NCBI GenBank assembly: GCA_943787375.1
Contig: CALSME010000005.1
Span: forward strand, 1-64,000
Reading direction: 5' to 3'
DNA length: 64,000 nt
Source: an uncultured Polaribacter sp.
GTDB taxonomy: Bacteria; Bacteroidota; Bacteroidia; Flavobacteriales; Flavobacteriaceae
The position numbers and the translations under genes were made by a program. Positions within the stretch are counted from its first letter, which is position 1; each line of letters begins with the position of its first letter. The notes under the pieces were generated by a model, which saw only the letters and a program-made list of their open reading frames with translations, did not search any database and was not told the origin of the DNA. Positions 43,945 through 55,255 of the stretch are shown piece by piece.

Positions 43945-45201
43945 ATGGAAAATATAGCATTAATTGATTCGTTTTCAGAATTTAAAGATAACAAAAGTAT
44001 AGACAGGGTAACCCTAATGTCTATTTTAGAAGAAGTTTTTAGAGCTGCCTTAAAACGAAAGTTTGGTTCCGATGATAATTTTGATATCATCATCAATCCA
44101 GACAAAGGAGATTTAGAAATTTGGAGAAATCGAATTGTGGTCGCAGACGGTTTTTCTGAAGATGATAATGAAGAAATAGAATTAGCAGAAGCCAGATTGA
44201 TTGAGCCAGATTTTGAAATTGGTGAAGATGTATCTGAAGAAGTGAAGCTAATCGATTTAGGAAGAAGAGCAATTTTGGCATTGCGTCAAAACTTGATTTC
44301 TAAAATATTTGAACACGATAGCACAAATATCTTTAAGCAATTTAAAGATTTAGAAGGTGATTTGTACAGTGCAGAAGTGCACCACATTCGTCACAATGCA
44401 ATTATCTTGTTGGATGATGAAGGAAATGAAATTGTTTTACCGAAAAGTGAGCAAATACGTTCCGACTTTTTTAGAAAAGGAGATTCAGTAAGAGGTGTGA
44501 TTAAGTCGGTAGAATTAAGAGGGAATAAACCTGCAATTATTTTATCAAGAACATCACCAGATTTCTTAAATAAATTGTTTGAGCAAGAAATTCCAGAAGT
44601 TTTCGATGGTTTAATTACCGTAGAACGTGTGGCTAGGATTCCTGGTGAAAAAGCAAAAGTGGCAGTAGATTCTTATGATGATAGAATTGACCCCGTTGGA
44701 GCTTGTGTTGGTGTAAAAGGATCTAGAATTCACGGGATCGTTCGTGAGTTAGGAAACGAAAACATAGACGTTATCAATTATACAAAAAATGAACAGTTGT
44801 TTATTTCAAGAGCATTAAGTCCTGCAAAAGTGACTTCGATGGAAATTGAAATGTATGAAGAAGAACGAAATGGTAAAAAAGGACGTGTAAGCGTACTATT
44901 AAAGCCAGAAGAAGTTTCCAAAGCAATTGGTAGAGGTGGAGTGAATATTCGTTTGGCAAGTGAATTAACAGGCTACGAAATAGACGTTCAAAGAGAAGGT
45001 TTAGAAGAAGAAGATGTTGAGTTGACTGAATTTACTGACGAAATAGAAGATTGGATTATTGTTGAATTCAAGAAAATTGGTTTAGATACTGCAAGAGGCG
45101 TTTTAGATGCAAGTGTTGCAGAATTGGTAAAAAGAACCGATTTAGAAGAAGAAACAATTGTAGATGTTCAAAGAATCTTGAAAGAAGAATTCGAAGAGTA
45201 A
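43945..45201 (+). CDS. nusA: Transcription termination/antitermination protein NusA
   Basis: 418 aa. N-terminal RNAP-binding domain (1-~130), S1 domain (~135-200, GDLYSAEVHHIRHNAIILLDDEGN), then two KH domains with VDSYDDRIDPVGACVGVKGSRIHGIVRELGNENIDVI and KPEEVSKAIGRGGVNIRLA. The C-terminus is shorter than in E. coli and lacks the second acidic repeat, as is normal outside proteobacteria. Confidence 0.97.
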   Translation: MENIALIDSFSEFKDNKSIDRVTLMSILEEVFRAALKRKFGSDDNFDIIINPDKGDLEIWRNRIVVADGFSEDDNEEIELAEARLIEPDFEIGEDVSEEVKLIDLGRRAILALRQNLISKIFEHDSTNIFKQFKDLEGDLYSAEVHHIRHNAIILLDDEGNEIVLPKSEQIRSDFFRKGDSVRGVIKSVELRGNKPAIILSRTSPDFLNKLFEQEIPEVFDGLITVERVARIPGEKAKVAVDSYDDRIDPVGACVGVKGSRIHGIVRELGNENIDVINYTKNEQLFISRALSPAKVTSMEIEMYEEERNGKKGRVSVLLKPEEVSKAIGRGGVNIRLASELTGYEIDVQREGLEEEDVELTEFTDEIEDWIIVEFKKIGLDTARGVLDASVAELVKRTDLEEETIVDVQRILKEEFEE

Positions 45202-45267
45202 TCGACCAAGAAAAAGAATTAAAGTAAAAAGTTTATTTTTACAGAATTAAAGGCTAAAATATATTAT

Positions 45268-48120
45268 ATGTCTGAAGGCAAAACAATGAGGCTTAATAAA
45301 GTTTTAAGAGAATTAAATATTTCTCTAGATAGAGCTGTAGAATTTCTAGGAAAAAACGGACACGACGTTGAAGCTAGACCTACTGCTAAAATATCTGGAG
45401 ACGTATATCAAGTTTTACTTGATGGTTTTCAAACTGACGCAAGCAAAAAAGCAGCATCTAAGGAAGTTGGTGAAGAAAAACGAAAAGAGAAAGAAGCGAT
45501 TCGTTTGGAACATGAAGCTAAATTAGAAAAGAAAAGAGCAGAGGACGAAAAAAAAGAAGAAGTTATTTTAAAAGCTAAAGCCGAAAAATTAGCATTTAAG
45601 ACTGTTGGTAAGATAGATATCAATAATCCAACGGGTAAAAAACAACCCGAAGCAGTAATAGAAGCGCCAACCCCTGTTGTGGAAACAGAAAAAGAGGTGG
45701 TCGCTGCAACAGTTCCTTCAAAAGAAGCGCCTAAAACTGTTGAAGAAACGCCTAAAGAAGAAAAGGTGGTTGCCGAAAAATCAAAAGCAGTAGCGAAAGA
45801 AGTTGCCAAAGTAGAGGTAAAAGAAGCGGCTAAGAAAATTACTGCTGTTGAAAAAGAAGCAACACCTATTGTTACAAAACAAAAAGTAGCAGAAGAAAAA
45901 GCAAAAGAAGTAACCGCAGAAAATGCAGAAGCGTTGGTTACTCAATATAAAAAATTAGACGGTCCTAAGATAACTGGGAAAACGATTGACTTAAAGCAAT
46001 TCGACAAGCCGAAAAAGAAAAAGCCAGAAGCAAAGCCTGCAAACGCCAACGATCCTCGAAAGAAACGAAAGCGAATTAACAAGCCAACAACAGGTTCTGG
46101 AACTCCTTCCAGAAGTGGTGGAGGTGGAGTCGGAAGACCTCAAGCAAGAAGCGGAAGTGGAAAACCACCTTTTAATAGAGGTCGAGTAAATCAAACTCCT
46201 GTTAAAAAAGAAGAGCCTACAGAAGCAGAAATTCAGAAGCAGGTTAGAGATACGTTGGAGAAACTTCAAGGGAAATCTAGCAAAGGAAAAGGAGCGAAAT
46301 ATCGTAGAAATAAAAGAGAAGCACGTAGAGAGCATACAGAAGCAGAACTAGAGGCACAAACATTAGACAACAAAATCTTAAAAGTAACCGAGTTCGTTAC
46401 TGTAAGTGAAGTTGCCATTATGATGGATGTTCCAGTAACAAATATTATTTCTTCTTGTATGATGCTTGGAATGATGGTGACCATGAATCAGCGTTTAGAT
46501 GCTGAAACTTTGGTGATCGTAGCAGAAGAATTTAACTATACGGTAGAGTTTATAGGAGCTGAAGTAGAAGAAGCGATTGAAGAAGTACAAGACAAACCAG
46601 AAGATATGATTACTCGTGCGCCAATTATTACGGTGATGGGACATGTGGATCATGGAAAGACGTCTTTATTAGATTATATTAGAAAAGCAAATGTAATAGA
46701 GGGAGAAAGCGGAGGAATTACGCAACATATTGGAGCCTATTCTGTAGCCGTTGGCGAACAACAAATTGCATTTTTAGATACACCAGGTCACGAAGCGTTT
46801 ACCGCAATGCGAGCCCGTGGTGCACAAGTAACCGATTTAGTAATTATTGTAGCCGCAGCAGATGATGATGTGATGCCGCAAACGAAAGAAGCAATTTCTC
46901 ATGCACAAGCTGCAGGAGTCCCAATTATTTTTGCAATAAATAAGATTGACAAGCCCAATGCCAATCCAGACAATGTGAAAACGCAATTAGCAGCTATGAA
47001 TTTATTAGTTGAAGATTGGGGTGGTAGTATTCAATCACAAGATATTTCTGCAAAAACTGGAGAAGGAGTTCCAGAATTGTTAGAGAAAGTTTTATTAGAG
47101 GCTGAAGTTTTAGAATTAAAAGCAAATCCAAATAAAAATGCAGTTGGTGCGGTTGTGGAAGCATTGCTAGATAAAGGAAGAGGATATGTTTCTACGATCT
47201 TAGTACAAGCAGGAACCTTAAAAATTGGAGATTACTTATTAGCTGGTAAACACAGTGGAAAAGTAAGAGCCATGTTTGATGATAAAGGAAACAACTTAAA
47301 GGAAGTAGGTCCTTCGACGCCAGTATCTATCTTAGGATTGGATGGAGCGCCACAAGCAGGAGATAAATTCAATGTATTTGATGACGAACGAGAAGCAAAA
47401 CAAATTGCTTCGAAACGTTCTCAATTACAACGTGAGCAATCTGTTCGAACTCAGAAAACATTAACCTTGGATGAAATTGGACGTAGAATTGCATTGGGAG
47501 ACTTTAAAGAGTTGAACATTATCTTAAAAGGAGATGTAGATGGTTCTGTAGAAGCATTGACAGATTCTTTCCAGAAATTATCAACCGAGGAAATTCAAGT
47601 AAATATTTTACATAAAGGAGTTGGAGCCATTACAGAAAGTGATGTGTTATTAGCTACCGCTTCAGATGCAATTATTGTAGGTTTTAACGTTCGTCCGCAA
47701 GGAAATGCGAGAGTCATTGCAGATAGAGAAGAAGTAGATATTAGAACGTACTCTATTATTTATGATGCAATTGGTGACTTAAAAGATGCGATGGAAGGAA
47801 TGTTATCTCCAGACATGAAAGAGGAAATCAGTGGTAATGTAGAAATTAGAGAAGTGTATAAAATTTCGAAAGTAGGAAACATTGCAGGGTGTATGGTTAT
47901 CTCTGGTAAAATCTTTAGAGATTCTAAAATTAGAATTATTAGAGACGGAATCGTTGTTCATGACGGTGTATTAACCTCTTTAAAACGTTTCAAAGACGAT
48001 GTAAAAGAAGTAACCAAAGGATATGATTGTGGACTTCAATTGAAAGGGTATAATGATATTGAAGAAGGAGATACTATTGAAGCTTATAAAGAAGTAGCAG
48101 TAAAGAAAAAATTGAAATAA
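45268..48120 (+). CDS. infB: Translation initiation factor IF-2
   Basis: 950 aa. IF2_N domain at the start ([21 protein letters not shown]), a long Lys/Glu/Ala-rich disordered region (~70-330), then the GTPase with [14 protein letters not shown]-type P-loop ([14 protein letters not shown]), DTPGHEAF (G3) and NKIDK (G4), followed by the beta-barrel domains and the C-terminal initiator-tRNA-binding part. Last gene of the operon, with a terminator just downstream. Confidence 0.98.
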   Translation: MSEGKTMRLNKVLRELNISLDRAVEFLGKNGHDVEARPTAKISGDVYQVLLDGFQTDASKKAASKEVGEEKRKEKEAIRLEHEAKLEKKRAEDEKKEEVILKAKAEKLAFKTVGKIDINNPTGKKQPEAVIEAPTPVVETEKEVVAATVPSKEAPKTVEETPKEEKVVAEKSKAVAKEVAKVEVKEAAKKITAVEKEATPIVTKQKVAEEKAKEVTAENAEALVTQYKKLDGPKITGKTIDLKQFDKPKKKKPEAKPANANDPRKKRKRINKPTTGSGTPSRSGGGGVGRPQARSGSGKPPFNRGRVNQTPVKKEEPTEAEIQKQVRDTLEKLQGKSSKGKGAKYRRNKREARREHTEAELEAQTLDNKILKVTEFVTVSEVAIMMDVPVTNIISSCMMLGMMVTMNQRLDAETLVIVAEEFNYTVEFIGAEVEEAIEEVQDKPEDMITRAPIITVMGHVDHGKTSLLDYIRKANVIEGESGGITQHIGAYSVAVGEQQIAFLDTPGHEAFTAMRARGAQVTDLVIIVAAADDDVMPQTKEAISHAQAAGVPIIFAINKIDKPNANPDNVKTQLAAMNLLVEDWGGSIQSQDISAKTGEGVPELLEKVLLEAEVLELKANPNKNAVGAVVEALLDKGRGYVSTILVQAGTLKIGDYLLAGKHSGKVRAMFDDKGNNLKEVGPSTPVSILGLDGAPQAGDKFNVFDDEREAKQIASKRSQLQREQSVRTQKTLTLDEIGRRIALGDFKELNIILKGDVDGSVEALTDSFQKLSTEEIQVNILHKGVGAITESDVLLATASDAIIVGFNVRPQGNARVIADREEVDIRTYSIIYDAIGDLKDAMEGMLSPDMKEEISGNVEIREVYKISKVGNIAGCMVISGKIFRDSKIRIIRDGIVVHDGVLTSLKRFKDDVKEVTKGYDCGLQLKGYNDIEEGDTIEAYKEVAVKKKLK

Positions 48121-48136
48121 AATTTTCAATATAGTT

Positions 48137-48171
48137 CAAAAAAAACGCCGCAATTTGCGACGTTTTTTTTT
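48137..48171. terminator. Rho-independent terminator between infB and the SPOR gene
   Basis: AAAAAAACGCCGCAA / TTTGCGACGTTTTTTTTT, one internal mismatch, A and T runs on both sides, so it can serve both converging genes. Confidence 0.75.
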
Positions 48172-48173
48172 GT

Positions 48174-48542
48174 TTATTTACTCATTGGAATGATTATAGC
48201 ACCCGGAAACTTCTTGTTTATTTCTCTCAATCCTCTAGCAGCCTCTAAGGTTGTTTTGTAGCTACCAACTTGTATTTTCCATTCCGGTGCATTGTATTTT
48301 AGGTAGGTCGCTATCGATGGAAATTCGATGCGAAATTTCGCTCTAATGGTCTTAACACGCTTTTCACTTCCGTTGTAAAGTTGAATGCGGTACCCAATGC
48401 CTTTGCGCTCATTGTAGGCTCTTTTCTTCTCAATGATCGCGCGAATGCTGTCATTATCATTGTTTTGTGATTGTGCGTGGCTAGTGGAATTCCCAAGGCA
48501 AAATAAGCAGGCAAAAGTGAGTAAAATTACTTTTATGTTCAT
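48174..48542 (-). CDS. SPOR-domain protein, exported
   Basis: 122 aa. Signal peptide to about residue 23 (GNSTSHAQ). The remainder is a single SPOR-like domain (GIGYRIQLYNGSEKRVKTIRAKFRIEFP ... EWKIQVGSYKTTLEAARGLREINKKFPGAIII). SPOR domains bind denuded glycan strands of peptidoglycan at the septum. No membrane anchor beyond the signal. Frequent as a small gene in Flavobacteriia. Confidence 0.85.
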   Translation of the reverse strand: MNIKVILLTFACLFCLGNSTSHAQSQNNDNDSIRAIIEKKRAYNERKGIGYRIQLYNGSEKRVKTIRAKFRIEFPSIATYLKYNAPEWKIQVGSYKTTLEAARGLREINKKFPGAIIIPMSK

Positions 48543-48666
48543 TGTTTATATTCTTTCTACAAAAGTAACAACTTGTAACATACTATATTGTAAAAAATGT
48601 TATTTAGAACTATTATAAATTAATATTTAAGATTCCTTTCGCTTTTTAAAATTTAGCAATAAGTAG

Positions 48667-48674
48667 TACTTTTG
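48667..48674 (+). promoter_or_regulatory. Candidate -7 box for the act-cox operon
   Basis: TACTTTTG matching TAnnTTTG, 67 bp before actA. The -33 region has only a T-rich stretch. Confidence 0.45.
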
Positions 48675-48741
48675 TACAACTGAATCATGGGTTAATTTTG
48701 AATCAGTTTTTAACTAGAATATTTAAATTATAGTTGTAAAT

Positions 48742-50055
48742 ATGAAAAGTGTAGCATTGCACAATAGACTTACGAGTTTGCTTTTTAAAAGTATCACATT
48801 TCTTTTATTATTCGCATTCACTCTTTCCTCAAACGCACAAGATGTAGATGAGGCTCGTCACAAAGAAGGAAAAAATTTATTTAAATCTCAATGTGCTTCT
48901 TGTCACAAGTTAGACAAAAAGTTGATTGGGCCAAAATTAGGTGGTGTGGAGTCTCGTAGAGAGAACGACTGGCTGAAGTCTTGGATTAAAAACAACGCGG
49001 CGTTAAGAGCTTCAGGGGATGCAGATGCCATTGCCATTTATGAAGAATACAACGGTTCTGTGATGACTGCATTTCCAGCTTTGACAGATCAAAATATCGA
49101 TGATATTTTATATTATACCACAATCGGTGAAATCAAAAAAGTTGCTGAGGTAACAGCTGAAGGAACCGGAACTGATGGTGGTGCCACTGGAGGAGCTCCT
49201 TCTTGGGTGATTATGATTTTAGCCGCGGCGATTATTGTTGCCTTTATCATGATTGCTTCATTGTTGAAGCAAGTCAATGAGTTAAAAGGAAACAAAAAGA
49301 AAGACTCAGACATACAGTCAAATCTTAAAAGAGATTTACAAGAATTATGGGCAGGAATTAAAAAGAATACATTCTTACATGTGTTGTTTGTCATCTTCGC
49401 GCTGTTGATGTCTGCATATGTCTTATTTGGAACTTTATTTAGTGTAGGTGTAGATCAAGGATATCAGCCGGTGCAACCGATTGTATTCTCTCACAAAATA
49501 CACGCAGGAGATAATAAAATTGACTGTCAATACTGTCACTCTTCCGCAAAGCATAGTAAGCACTCTGGAATTCCTTCGGTGAATGTTTGTATGAACTGTC
49601 ACAAAAGTATTGCTGAAGTTGCAGACAATACAGTGGTTGTTTTAGAAGACAGAACTTTAGAGAAAGCAGAATTAGACAAAGAAATTGCAAAAGTATATAA
49701 AGCTGCAGGTTGGGACGCAGAGGAATTAGAATATACAGGAGATACAAAACCAATCAAATGGGTGCGCATTCATAATCTGCCAGATTTCGTGTATTTCAAT
49801 CACTCACAACACGTTACTGTTGCAGGTGTTCAATGTCAGAAATGTCATGGTCCAGTAGAAGAAATGGAAGAGTTGTATCAACACTCTCCGTTAACAATGG
49901 GTTGGTGTATAGACTGTCACAGAGAAACAAAAGTAGATTTAAAAGGAAACGAATATTATGCAAAAATTCACGAGCAATTAGCAAAAAAGTACGGTGTAGA
50001 TAAAGTTACAGCGGCTCAGTTAGGTGGATTAGAGTGTGGTAAGTGTCATTATTAA
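48742..50055 (+). CDS. actA: Alternative complex III multiheme cytochrome c subunit ActA
   Basis: 437 aa. Signal peptide to ~31; an N-terminal monoheme cytochrome c domain (CASCHK, ~51-55, with GPKLGGV) followed by a TM helix (~155-175), a second TM (~212-235) and a C-terminal pentaheme domain with five more CxxCH motifs (CQYCH, CMNCH, CQKCH, CIDCH, CGKCH). Six hemes in total. In ACIII, ActA receives electrons from the quinol-oxidising part and passes them to cytochrome c or directly to the oxidase. First gene of actABCDEF. Confidence 0.95.
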   Translation: MKSVALHNRLTSLLFKSITFLLLFAFTLSSNAQDVDEARHKEGKNLFKSQCASCHKLDKKLIGPKLGGVESRRENDWLKSWIKNNAALRASGDADAIAIYEEYNGSVMTAFPALTDQNIDDILYYTTIGEIKKVAEVTAEGTGTDGGATGGAPSWVIMILAAAIIVAFIMIASLLKQVNELKGNKKKDSDIQSNLKRDLQELWAGIKKNTFLHVLFVIFALLMSAYVLFGTLFSVGVDQGYQPVQPIVFSHKIHAGDNKIDCQYCHSSAKHSKHSGIPSVNVCMNCHKSIAEVADNTVVVLEDRTLEKAELDKEIAKVYKAAGWDAEELEYTGDTKPIKWVRIHNLPDFVYFNHSQHVTVAGVQCQKCHGPVEEMEELYQHSPLTMGWCIDCHRETKVDLKGNEYYAKIHEQLAKKYGVDKVTAAQLGGLECGKCHY

Positions 50056-50127
50056 TCAAAGAAGAGAATTGTTTTTTGTTGCAGTGAAAACGAACAACAA
50101 AAACTAAAAACTAATACCAATAAGTAA

Positions 50128-53100
50128 ATGGCTTCAATCAAAAAATACTGGAAAAGTGTTGAAGAACTAAAAGATAGTTCTGTTGTTGAAACGCTAAGTA
50201 AAAATGAATTTGTAGAAAACATTCCTACAGATGAATTTTTAGGTGATAAAGAAACACTTGAGACTTCTGCTACTTCGCGTAGAGACTTTTTAAAGTATGT
50301 TGGCTTTACAACCGCAGCAGCATCGTTAGCTGCCTGTGAAGGGCCGGTGATCAAATCGATTCCTTACGTAGTAAAACCAAACGATATTATTCCTGGAGTT
50401 GCAGATTGGTTTGCAACAACAGTAGCAGATGGATACGATTTTGCAAATGTTTTAGTAAAAACAAGAGAAGGTCGTCCCATCCAAATCATGCCAAACAAAG
50501 AGGCAAATGGAACTACAAATGCAAGAGTGCAAGCTTCTGTATTGTCGTTGTATGATGAAAGCCTTCGTTTGAAAGAGCCTACTAAAGGTGGAAACGCAAT
50601 TTCTTGGGCTGATGCCGATGCAGAAATTGGAGCTACGTTAGCTGCTTTAAGAGCTGCAAACAAACCAGTTGTTTTATTAACAGGTACCATGGCAAGTCCT
50701 TCTACAACTAAAATTATAGGAGAATTTACCGCTGCATATCCAAACGTAAAACATGTGGTATATGATGCCGTTTCAGAAAGTGGAGCTGCAGATGCTTTTC
50801 AAGAAGTATATGGCAAAAGAGCATTGCCAAATTATCATTTAGACAAAGCGGAAGTAATCGTTTCTTTTGAAGCCGATTTCTTAGGTGATTTTCATGGAGG
50901 TTTTGAGAAAGCATATGTTGCTGGAAGAAAACCTGAAAATGGAAAAATGTCTTACCATGTTCAGTTAGAAAGTAACATGTCATTAACAGGTGCAAATGCA
51001 GATAAGCGTATGGTTGTAAAGCCATCCGATCAAGTATTCGCCTTGTTAAATCTATACAATGCCATCTCAGGAAACAATGTTGCTTCTAAAGTAACTGCCC
51101 AAGATGCAGCCATCAAAAAATTAGCAGCTACCTTACAAAAGGCGGGTTCTAAAGCGGTTGTTTTAACAGGTTTAAATGATAAGAACGCACAATTAATTAC
51201 CTTAGAAATCAATCGAATTTTAGGAAGCGAAATTATTGACGTAACAAATACCTTAAACATTCGCCAAGGAAACGATGCAGATGTAGCACAAATGGTTGCA
51301 GATTTAAAATCTGGAACACTTGCAGGTGTTGTTTCATATAATGTAGATCCTGTTTATAGTTTAGCAAATGGTCAAGAATTTGCAACGGCTTTAAAGGATA
51401 AATTCTCAGTAGCAATTGCTGTCGAGAATAACGATACGGTTGCCGCTTCAAATTATGTATTACCAGCAACTCACTTTTTAGAGAGTTGGGGAGATGTTTC
51501 TATTGCTGAAGGAAACTACAGTTTAGTTCAGCCAACCATTCAGAAACTATTCAAAACACGTCAAATTCAAGAAGTTTTATTAGCTTGGTCAGGAAGTTCA
51601 ACTTCTTACTACGATTATTTAAAATCTTTTTGGTCTTCAAACGTGTTGGGAGGAGCTTCATGGAATACTGCATTGCACAATGGTTTCTTTACAAAAGAAG
51701 TTTCCAAAATGGTTGCAATGAAATCAGTATCACTTTCAGAGGCTACTGCTAACTTGTACCGCTCAGTAAAAGCCTCAGAATTTGAATTGGTTCTTTATAC
51801 CTCTACTGGTTTAGGAGATGGAAAACAGGCAAACAATCCTTGGTTGCAAGAATTTCCAGATCCATTAACGAGAGCTTCTTGGGACAATTACTTAACCATG
51901 TCGATGGCAGATGCCAAGAGATTAGGTTTTTCAAATCCAATAAAAGACAATGGAGCGATTGATGGAGATTATGCAAATCTGACTCTTAATGGAGTCACTG
52001 TTGCCAATGTTCCTGTATTAATTCAACCAGGTCAAGCACCAGGATCTATCGGTCTTGCTTTAGGATATGGTAGAACACTCGGTTTTAAAGATGAAATGAA
52101 AGTAGGAGTCAATGCCTACCCATTATATAAAGATGCTAGCACAGTACAATACGGTGTTGCTATCGAAAAAGTATCCGGAACCCATAAGTTTGCTTGTACA
52201 CAAGTACAAAAAACAATTGCAGGACGTCACGATATCTTAAAAGAAGTTTCTTTAAAAGATTATGTGAATATTGAACCAAAAGATCACAAGAATGGTTGGA
52301 ACATTCCAGCGATGGTTTCTTACGATCACCAAGAAGTAGAAGCAAAGTCCATTGATTTATGGGCCGAGCACAATCGAGAAGTTGGACACCATTTCAATCT
52401 TTCTATCGATTTAACCTCTTGTACCGGTTGTGGATCTTGTGTTGTAGCATGTCATGCAGAAAACAATGTACCCGTAGTTGGTAAGAATGAAGTAAGAGTA
52501 GGTAGAGATATGCACTGGTTGCGTATCGATAGATACTATTCTTCAGGAGTAGAAGAAGAATACAGAGCGGCAACAGGTCATGAACCAACATCTCCAAAAG
52601 TGAGAAAGTTTGCAACAGACGAATTGGGCTTAAGTAGAGCTGATATGTATGCTGCTATTGAAACTGAGGCAGAAAATCCTCAAGTTACTTTCCAACCAAT
52701 GATGTGTCAGCACTGTAACCATGCTCCTTGTGAGACGGTTTGTCCAGTAGCTGCAACCACACACAGTAAACAAGGTCAAAACCACATGGCTTACAACAGA
52801 TGTGTGGGAACAAGATATTGTGCAAACAACTGTCCATATAGAGTACGTCGTTTCAACTGGTTCAATTACTCAAACAACAATGAGTTTGATTTCCACATGA
52901 ACAACGAGTATGGTAAAATGGTTTTAAATCCAGATGTAGTTGTTCGTTCTAGAGGGGTAATGGAAAAGTGTTCTATGTGTATTCAAATGACACAAGCAAC
53001 CATTTTGAAAGCCAAGAAAGAAGGAAGGAAAATTGAAGCAGGAGAATTTGCAACAGCATGTTCATCAGCTTGTACAACAGGATCTTTACAGTTTGGTGAT

Positions 53101-53229
53101 GTAAACAACGAGAAAGAAGTTGTTACAAAGTTAGCTGCAGATAAAAGAGCTTATCATGTTTTAGATTATCTACAAACGAAACCGAATGTAGTGTATCAAG
53201 TGAAGGTTAGAAATACAAACGAAGCGTAA
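50128..53229 (+). CDS. actB: Alternative complex III iron-sulfur subunit ActB
   Basis: 1033 aa. Tat-type motif SRRDFLKYVGFTTAAASLAAC near residue 50-72; a large molybdopterin-oxidoreductase-like domain (~75-745) that in known ACIII binds no cofactor; and a ferredoxin-like domain from ~760 with Cys clusters CTGCGSCVVAC, CQHCNHAPCETVC, CANNC and CSMC, fitting several [4Fe-4S]/[3Fe-4S] centres. Lies on the periplasmic side of the complex and carries electrons to ActA. Confidence 0.95.
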   Translation: MASIKKYWKSVEELKDSSVVETLSKNEFVENIPTDEFLGDKETLETSATSRRDFLKYVGFTTAAASLAACEGPVIKSIPYVVKPNDIIPGVADWFATTVADGYDFANVLVKTREGRPIQIMPNKEANGTTNARVQASVLSLYDESLRLKEPTKGGNAISWADADAEIGATLAALRAANKPVVLLTGTMASPSTTKIIGEFTAAYPNVKHVVYDAVSESGAADAFQEVYGKRALPNYHLDKAEVIVSFEADFLGDFHGGFEKAYVAGRKPENGKMSYHVQLESNMSLTGANADKRMVVKPSDQVFALLNLYNAISGNNVASKVTAQDAAIKKLAATLQKAGSKAVVLTGLNDKNAQLITLEINRILGSEIIDVTNTLNIRQGNDADVAQMVADLKSGTLAGVVSYNVDPVYSLANGQEFATALKDKFSVAIAVENNDTVAASNYVLPATHFLESWGDVSIAEGNYSLVQPTIQKLFKTRQIQEVLLAWSGSSTSYYDYLKSFWSSNVLGGASWNTALHNGFFTKEVSKMVAMKSVSLSEATANLYRSVKASEFELVLYTSTGLGDGKQANNPWLQEFPDPLTRASWDNYLTMSMADAKRLGFSNPIKDNGAIDGDYANLTLNGVTVANVPVLIQPGQAPGSIGLALGYGRTLGFKDEMKVGVNAYPLYKDASTVQYGVAIEKVSGTHKFACTQVQKTIAGRHDILKEVSLKDYVNIEPKDHKNGWNIPAMVSYDHQEVEAKSIDLWAEHNREVGHHFNLSIDLTSCTGCGSCVVACHAENNVPVVGKNEVRVGRDMHWLRIDRYYSSGVEEEYRAATGHEPTSPKVRKFATDELGLSRADMYAAIETEAENPQVTFQPMMCQHCNHAPCETVCPVAATTHSKQGQNHMAYNRCVGTRYCANNCPYRVRRFNWFNYSNNNEFDFHMNNEYGKMVLNPDVVVRSRGVMEKCSMCIQMTQATILKAKKEGRKIEAGEFATACSSACTTGSLQFGDVNNEKEVVTKLAADKRAYHVLDYLQTKPNVVYQVKVRNTNEA

Positions 53230-53251
53230 TTAAAAATTAAGATATAAAAAT

Positions 53252-54715
53252 ATGTCTCATTACGAAGCATCCATTAGAGAACCTTTAGTACTAGGTGATA
53301 AAAGTTATCACGATATTACTGAAGATATTGCAAAACCTATCGAAGGTCAGGCAAATAAAAATTGGTATATAGCTTTCTATATTTCTTTAGCAGCAATGTT
53401 ATGGGGATTTGGTTGTATCTTTTATACTGTTGGAACCGGAATTGGGGTTTGGGGATTGAACAAGAACATTGGATGGGCTTGGGATATTACAAACTTTGTA
53501 TGGTGGGTAGGTATCGGTCACGCCGGAACTTTAATCTCAGCAGTACTTTTATTATTCCGTCAAAAATGGAGAATGGCCATTAACCGTTCTGCGGAAGCCA
53601 TGACGATCTTTGCCGTTTTTCAGGCAGGATTGTTTCCAATTATTCACATGGGTAGACCTTGGAATGCTTATTGGGTATTGCCAATTCCGAATCAATTTGG
53701 TTCTTTATGGGTAAACTTTAATTCGCCATTACTTTGGGATGTATTTGCAATTTCTACCTACTTATCTGTATCATTAGTATTTTGGTGGACAGGTTTACTT
53801 CCAGATTTTGCAATGATTCGTGATAGAGCAGTAAAACCTTTTCAAAAGAAAATATATGCTTTATTATCTTTCGGTTGGTCGGGAAGAGCAAAAGATTGGC
53901 AACGTTTTGAAGAAGTATCTTTGGTGTTAGCTGGTTTGGCAACTCCATTAGTACTTTCTGTACACACGATTGTATCGATGGATTTTGCAACTTCAATCAA
54001 TCCAGGATGGCACTCAACAATTTTCCCTCCTTATTTCGTAGCTGGAGCAATCTTTTCAGGATTTGCAATGGTACAAACTTTATTAGGGATTATGAGAAAG
54101 GTGACGAATATGGAAGATTACATTACCCGTATGCACATTGAGTATATGAATATTGTAATTATCCTAACAGGTGGTATTGTAGCCGTAGCCTATGCAACTG
54201 AATTCTTTATCGCATGGTATACCGGTTCTCCTTATGAAAACTATACGTATTTATCTGTAGGTGCTGCAACTGGACCTTATGCTTGGGCATTCTGGTCATT
54301 AATCACCTTTAATATTATTACACCACAATTATTATGGTTCAAAAAAATAAGAAGAAGTTTCATATGGACTTTCATTATTTCAATTGCCATTAACATTGGA
54401 ATGTGGTTTGAGCGTTTTGATATTATTGCGATTGTTTTAAGTAAAGGACACTTACCATCAACCTGGTGGCGTTTTGAGCCTACTTTCGTAGATGTTGGTA
54501 TCTTTATTGGAACCATTGGTTTCTTCTTTGTATTATTCTTATTATACGCAAGAACATTCCCAGTAATCGCGCAAGCAGAAGTAAAAACTATTTTAAAATC
54601 TTCGGGTGAGTTTTACAAGAAGAGAAGCGAACAAGGAATTCCTACCAAGCCAGCTATTGTTGTTTTAAATGCAACGAGCAAGAAGGAAGATTCTGATAAC
54701 AATTTAAACGGATAA
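53252..54715 (+). CDS. actC: Alternative complex III NrfD-like quinol-binding subunit ActC
   Basis: 487 aa with about ten TM helices. NrfD/PsrC family; contains NFVWWVGIGHAGTLISAVLLLF and the PYFVAGAIFSGFAM region. Provides a menaquinol-oxidation site at the periplasmic side in ACIII. It follows actB by 22 bp and runs into actD with a 2-bp gap. Confidence 0.95.
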   Translation: MSHYEASIREPLVLGDKSYHDITEDIAKPIEGQANKNWYIAFYISLAAMLWGFGCIFYTVGTGIGVWGLNKNIGWAWDITNFVWWVGIGHAGTLISAVLLLFRQKWRMAINRSAEAMTIFAVFQAGLFPIIHMGRPWNAYWVLPIPNQFGSLWVNFNSPLLWDVFAISTYLSVSLVFWWTGLLPDFAMIRDRAVKPFQKKIYALLSFGWSGRAKDWQRFEEVSLVLAGLATPLVLSVHTIVSMDFATSINPGWHSTIFPPYFVAGAIFSGFAMVQTLLGIMRKVTNMEDYITRMHIEYMNIVIILTGGIVAVAYATEFFIAWYTGSPYENYTYLSVGAATGPYAWAFWSLITFNIITPQLLWFKKIRRSFIWTFIISIAINIGMWFERFDIIAIVLSKGHLPSTWWRFEPTFVDVGIFIGTIGFFFVLFLLYARTFPVIAQAEVKTILKSSGEFYKKRSEQGIPTKPAIVVLNATSKKEDSDNNLNG

Positions 54716-54717
54716 TT

Positions 54718-55245
54718 ATGGAATCATCAAAAGTTATTCACGCGTTTTATACCGATGACGAAGTTTTGTTAGATGCAGTAAAAACTGTAAAAGCAGCACA
54801 CCATCACATTGAAGAAGTATTTTGTCCATTCCCAGTTCACGGCCTAGACAAAGCCATGGGATTAGCACCAACAAGACTTGCCATTACTGCATTTTTGTAT
54901 GGAATTACAGGTTTGGCTTTTGCTATTTGGATGACAAATTATATGATGATCGACGACTGGCCACAAGATATTGGTGGAAAACCAAGTTTTAGTTGGGTAG
55001 AAAACATGCCAGCCTTTGTACCAATCATGTTTGAATTGACCGTATTTTTTGCAGCCCATTTAATGGTAATCACTTTTTATATGAGAAGTAGAATTTGGCC
55101 TTTTAAGGATGCAGAAAATCCAGATCCAAGAACTACAGATGACCATTTTTTAATGGAAATCCCAGTGCATAACAACGAAGCAGAATTGACTTCTTTGTTA
55201 AGTGAAACAGGCGCAGTAGAAATTAACGTAGTAGATAAGCACTAA
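54718..55245 (+). CDS. actD: Alternative complex III subunit ActD (DUF3341)
   Basis: 175 aa with two TM helices (~57-78 and ~100-121) linked by a short loop, and the DUF3341 start IHAFYTDDEVLLDAVKTVKAAHHHIEEVFCPFPVHGLD. Structural membrane subunit of ACIII. It starts 2 bp after actC. Confidence 0.95.
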   Translation: MESSKVIHAFYTDDEVLLDAVKTVKAAHHHIEEVFCPFPVHGLDKAMGLAPTRLAITAFLYGITGLAFAIWMTNYMMIDDWPQDIGGKPSFSWVENMPAFVPIMFELTVFFAAHLMVITFYMRSRIWPFKDAENPDPRTTDDHFLMEIPVHNNEAELTSLLSETGAVEINVVDKH

Positions 55246-55255
55246 TCAATAGATA

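Noticed and set aside
45429-45809. 126-aa Ser/Ala-rich minus-strand ORF
   Set aside because: Antisense shadow of the low-complexity region of infB.
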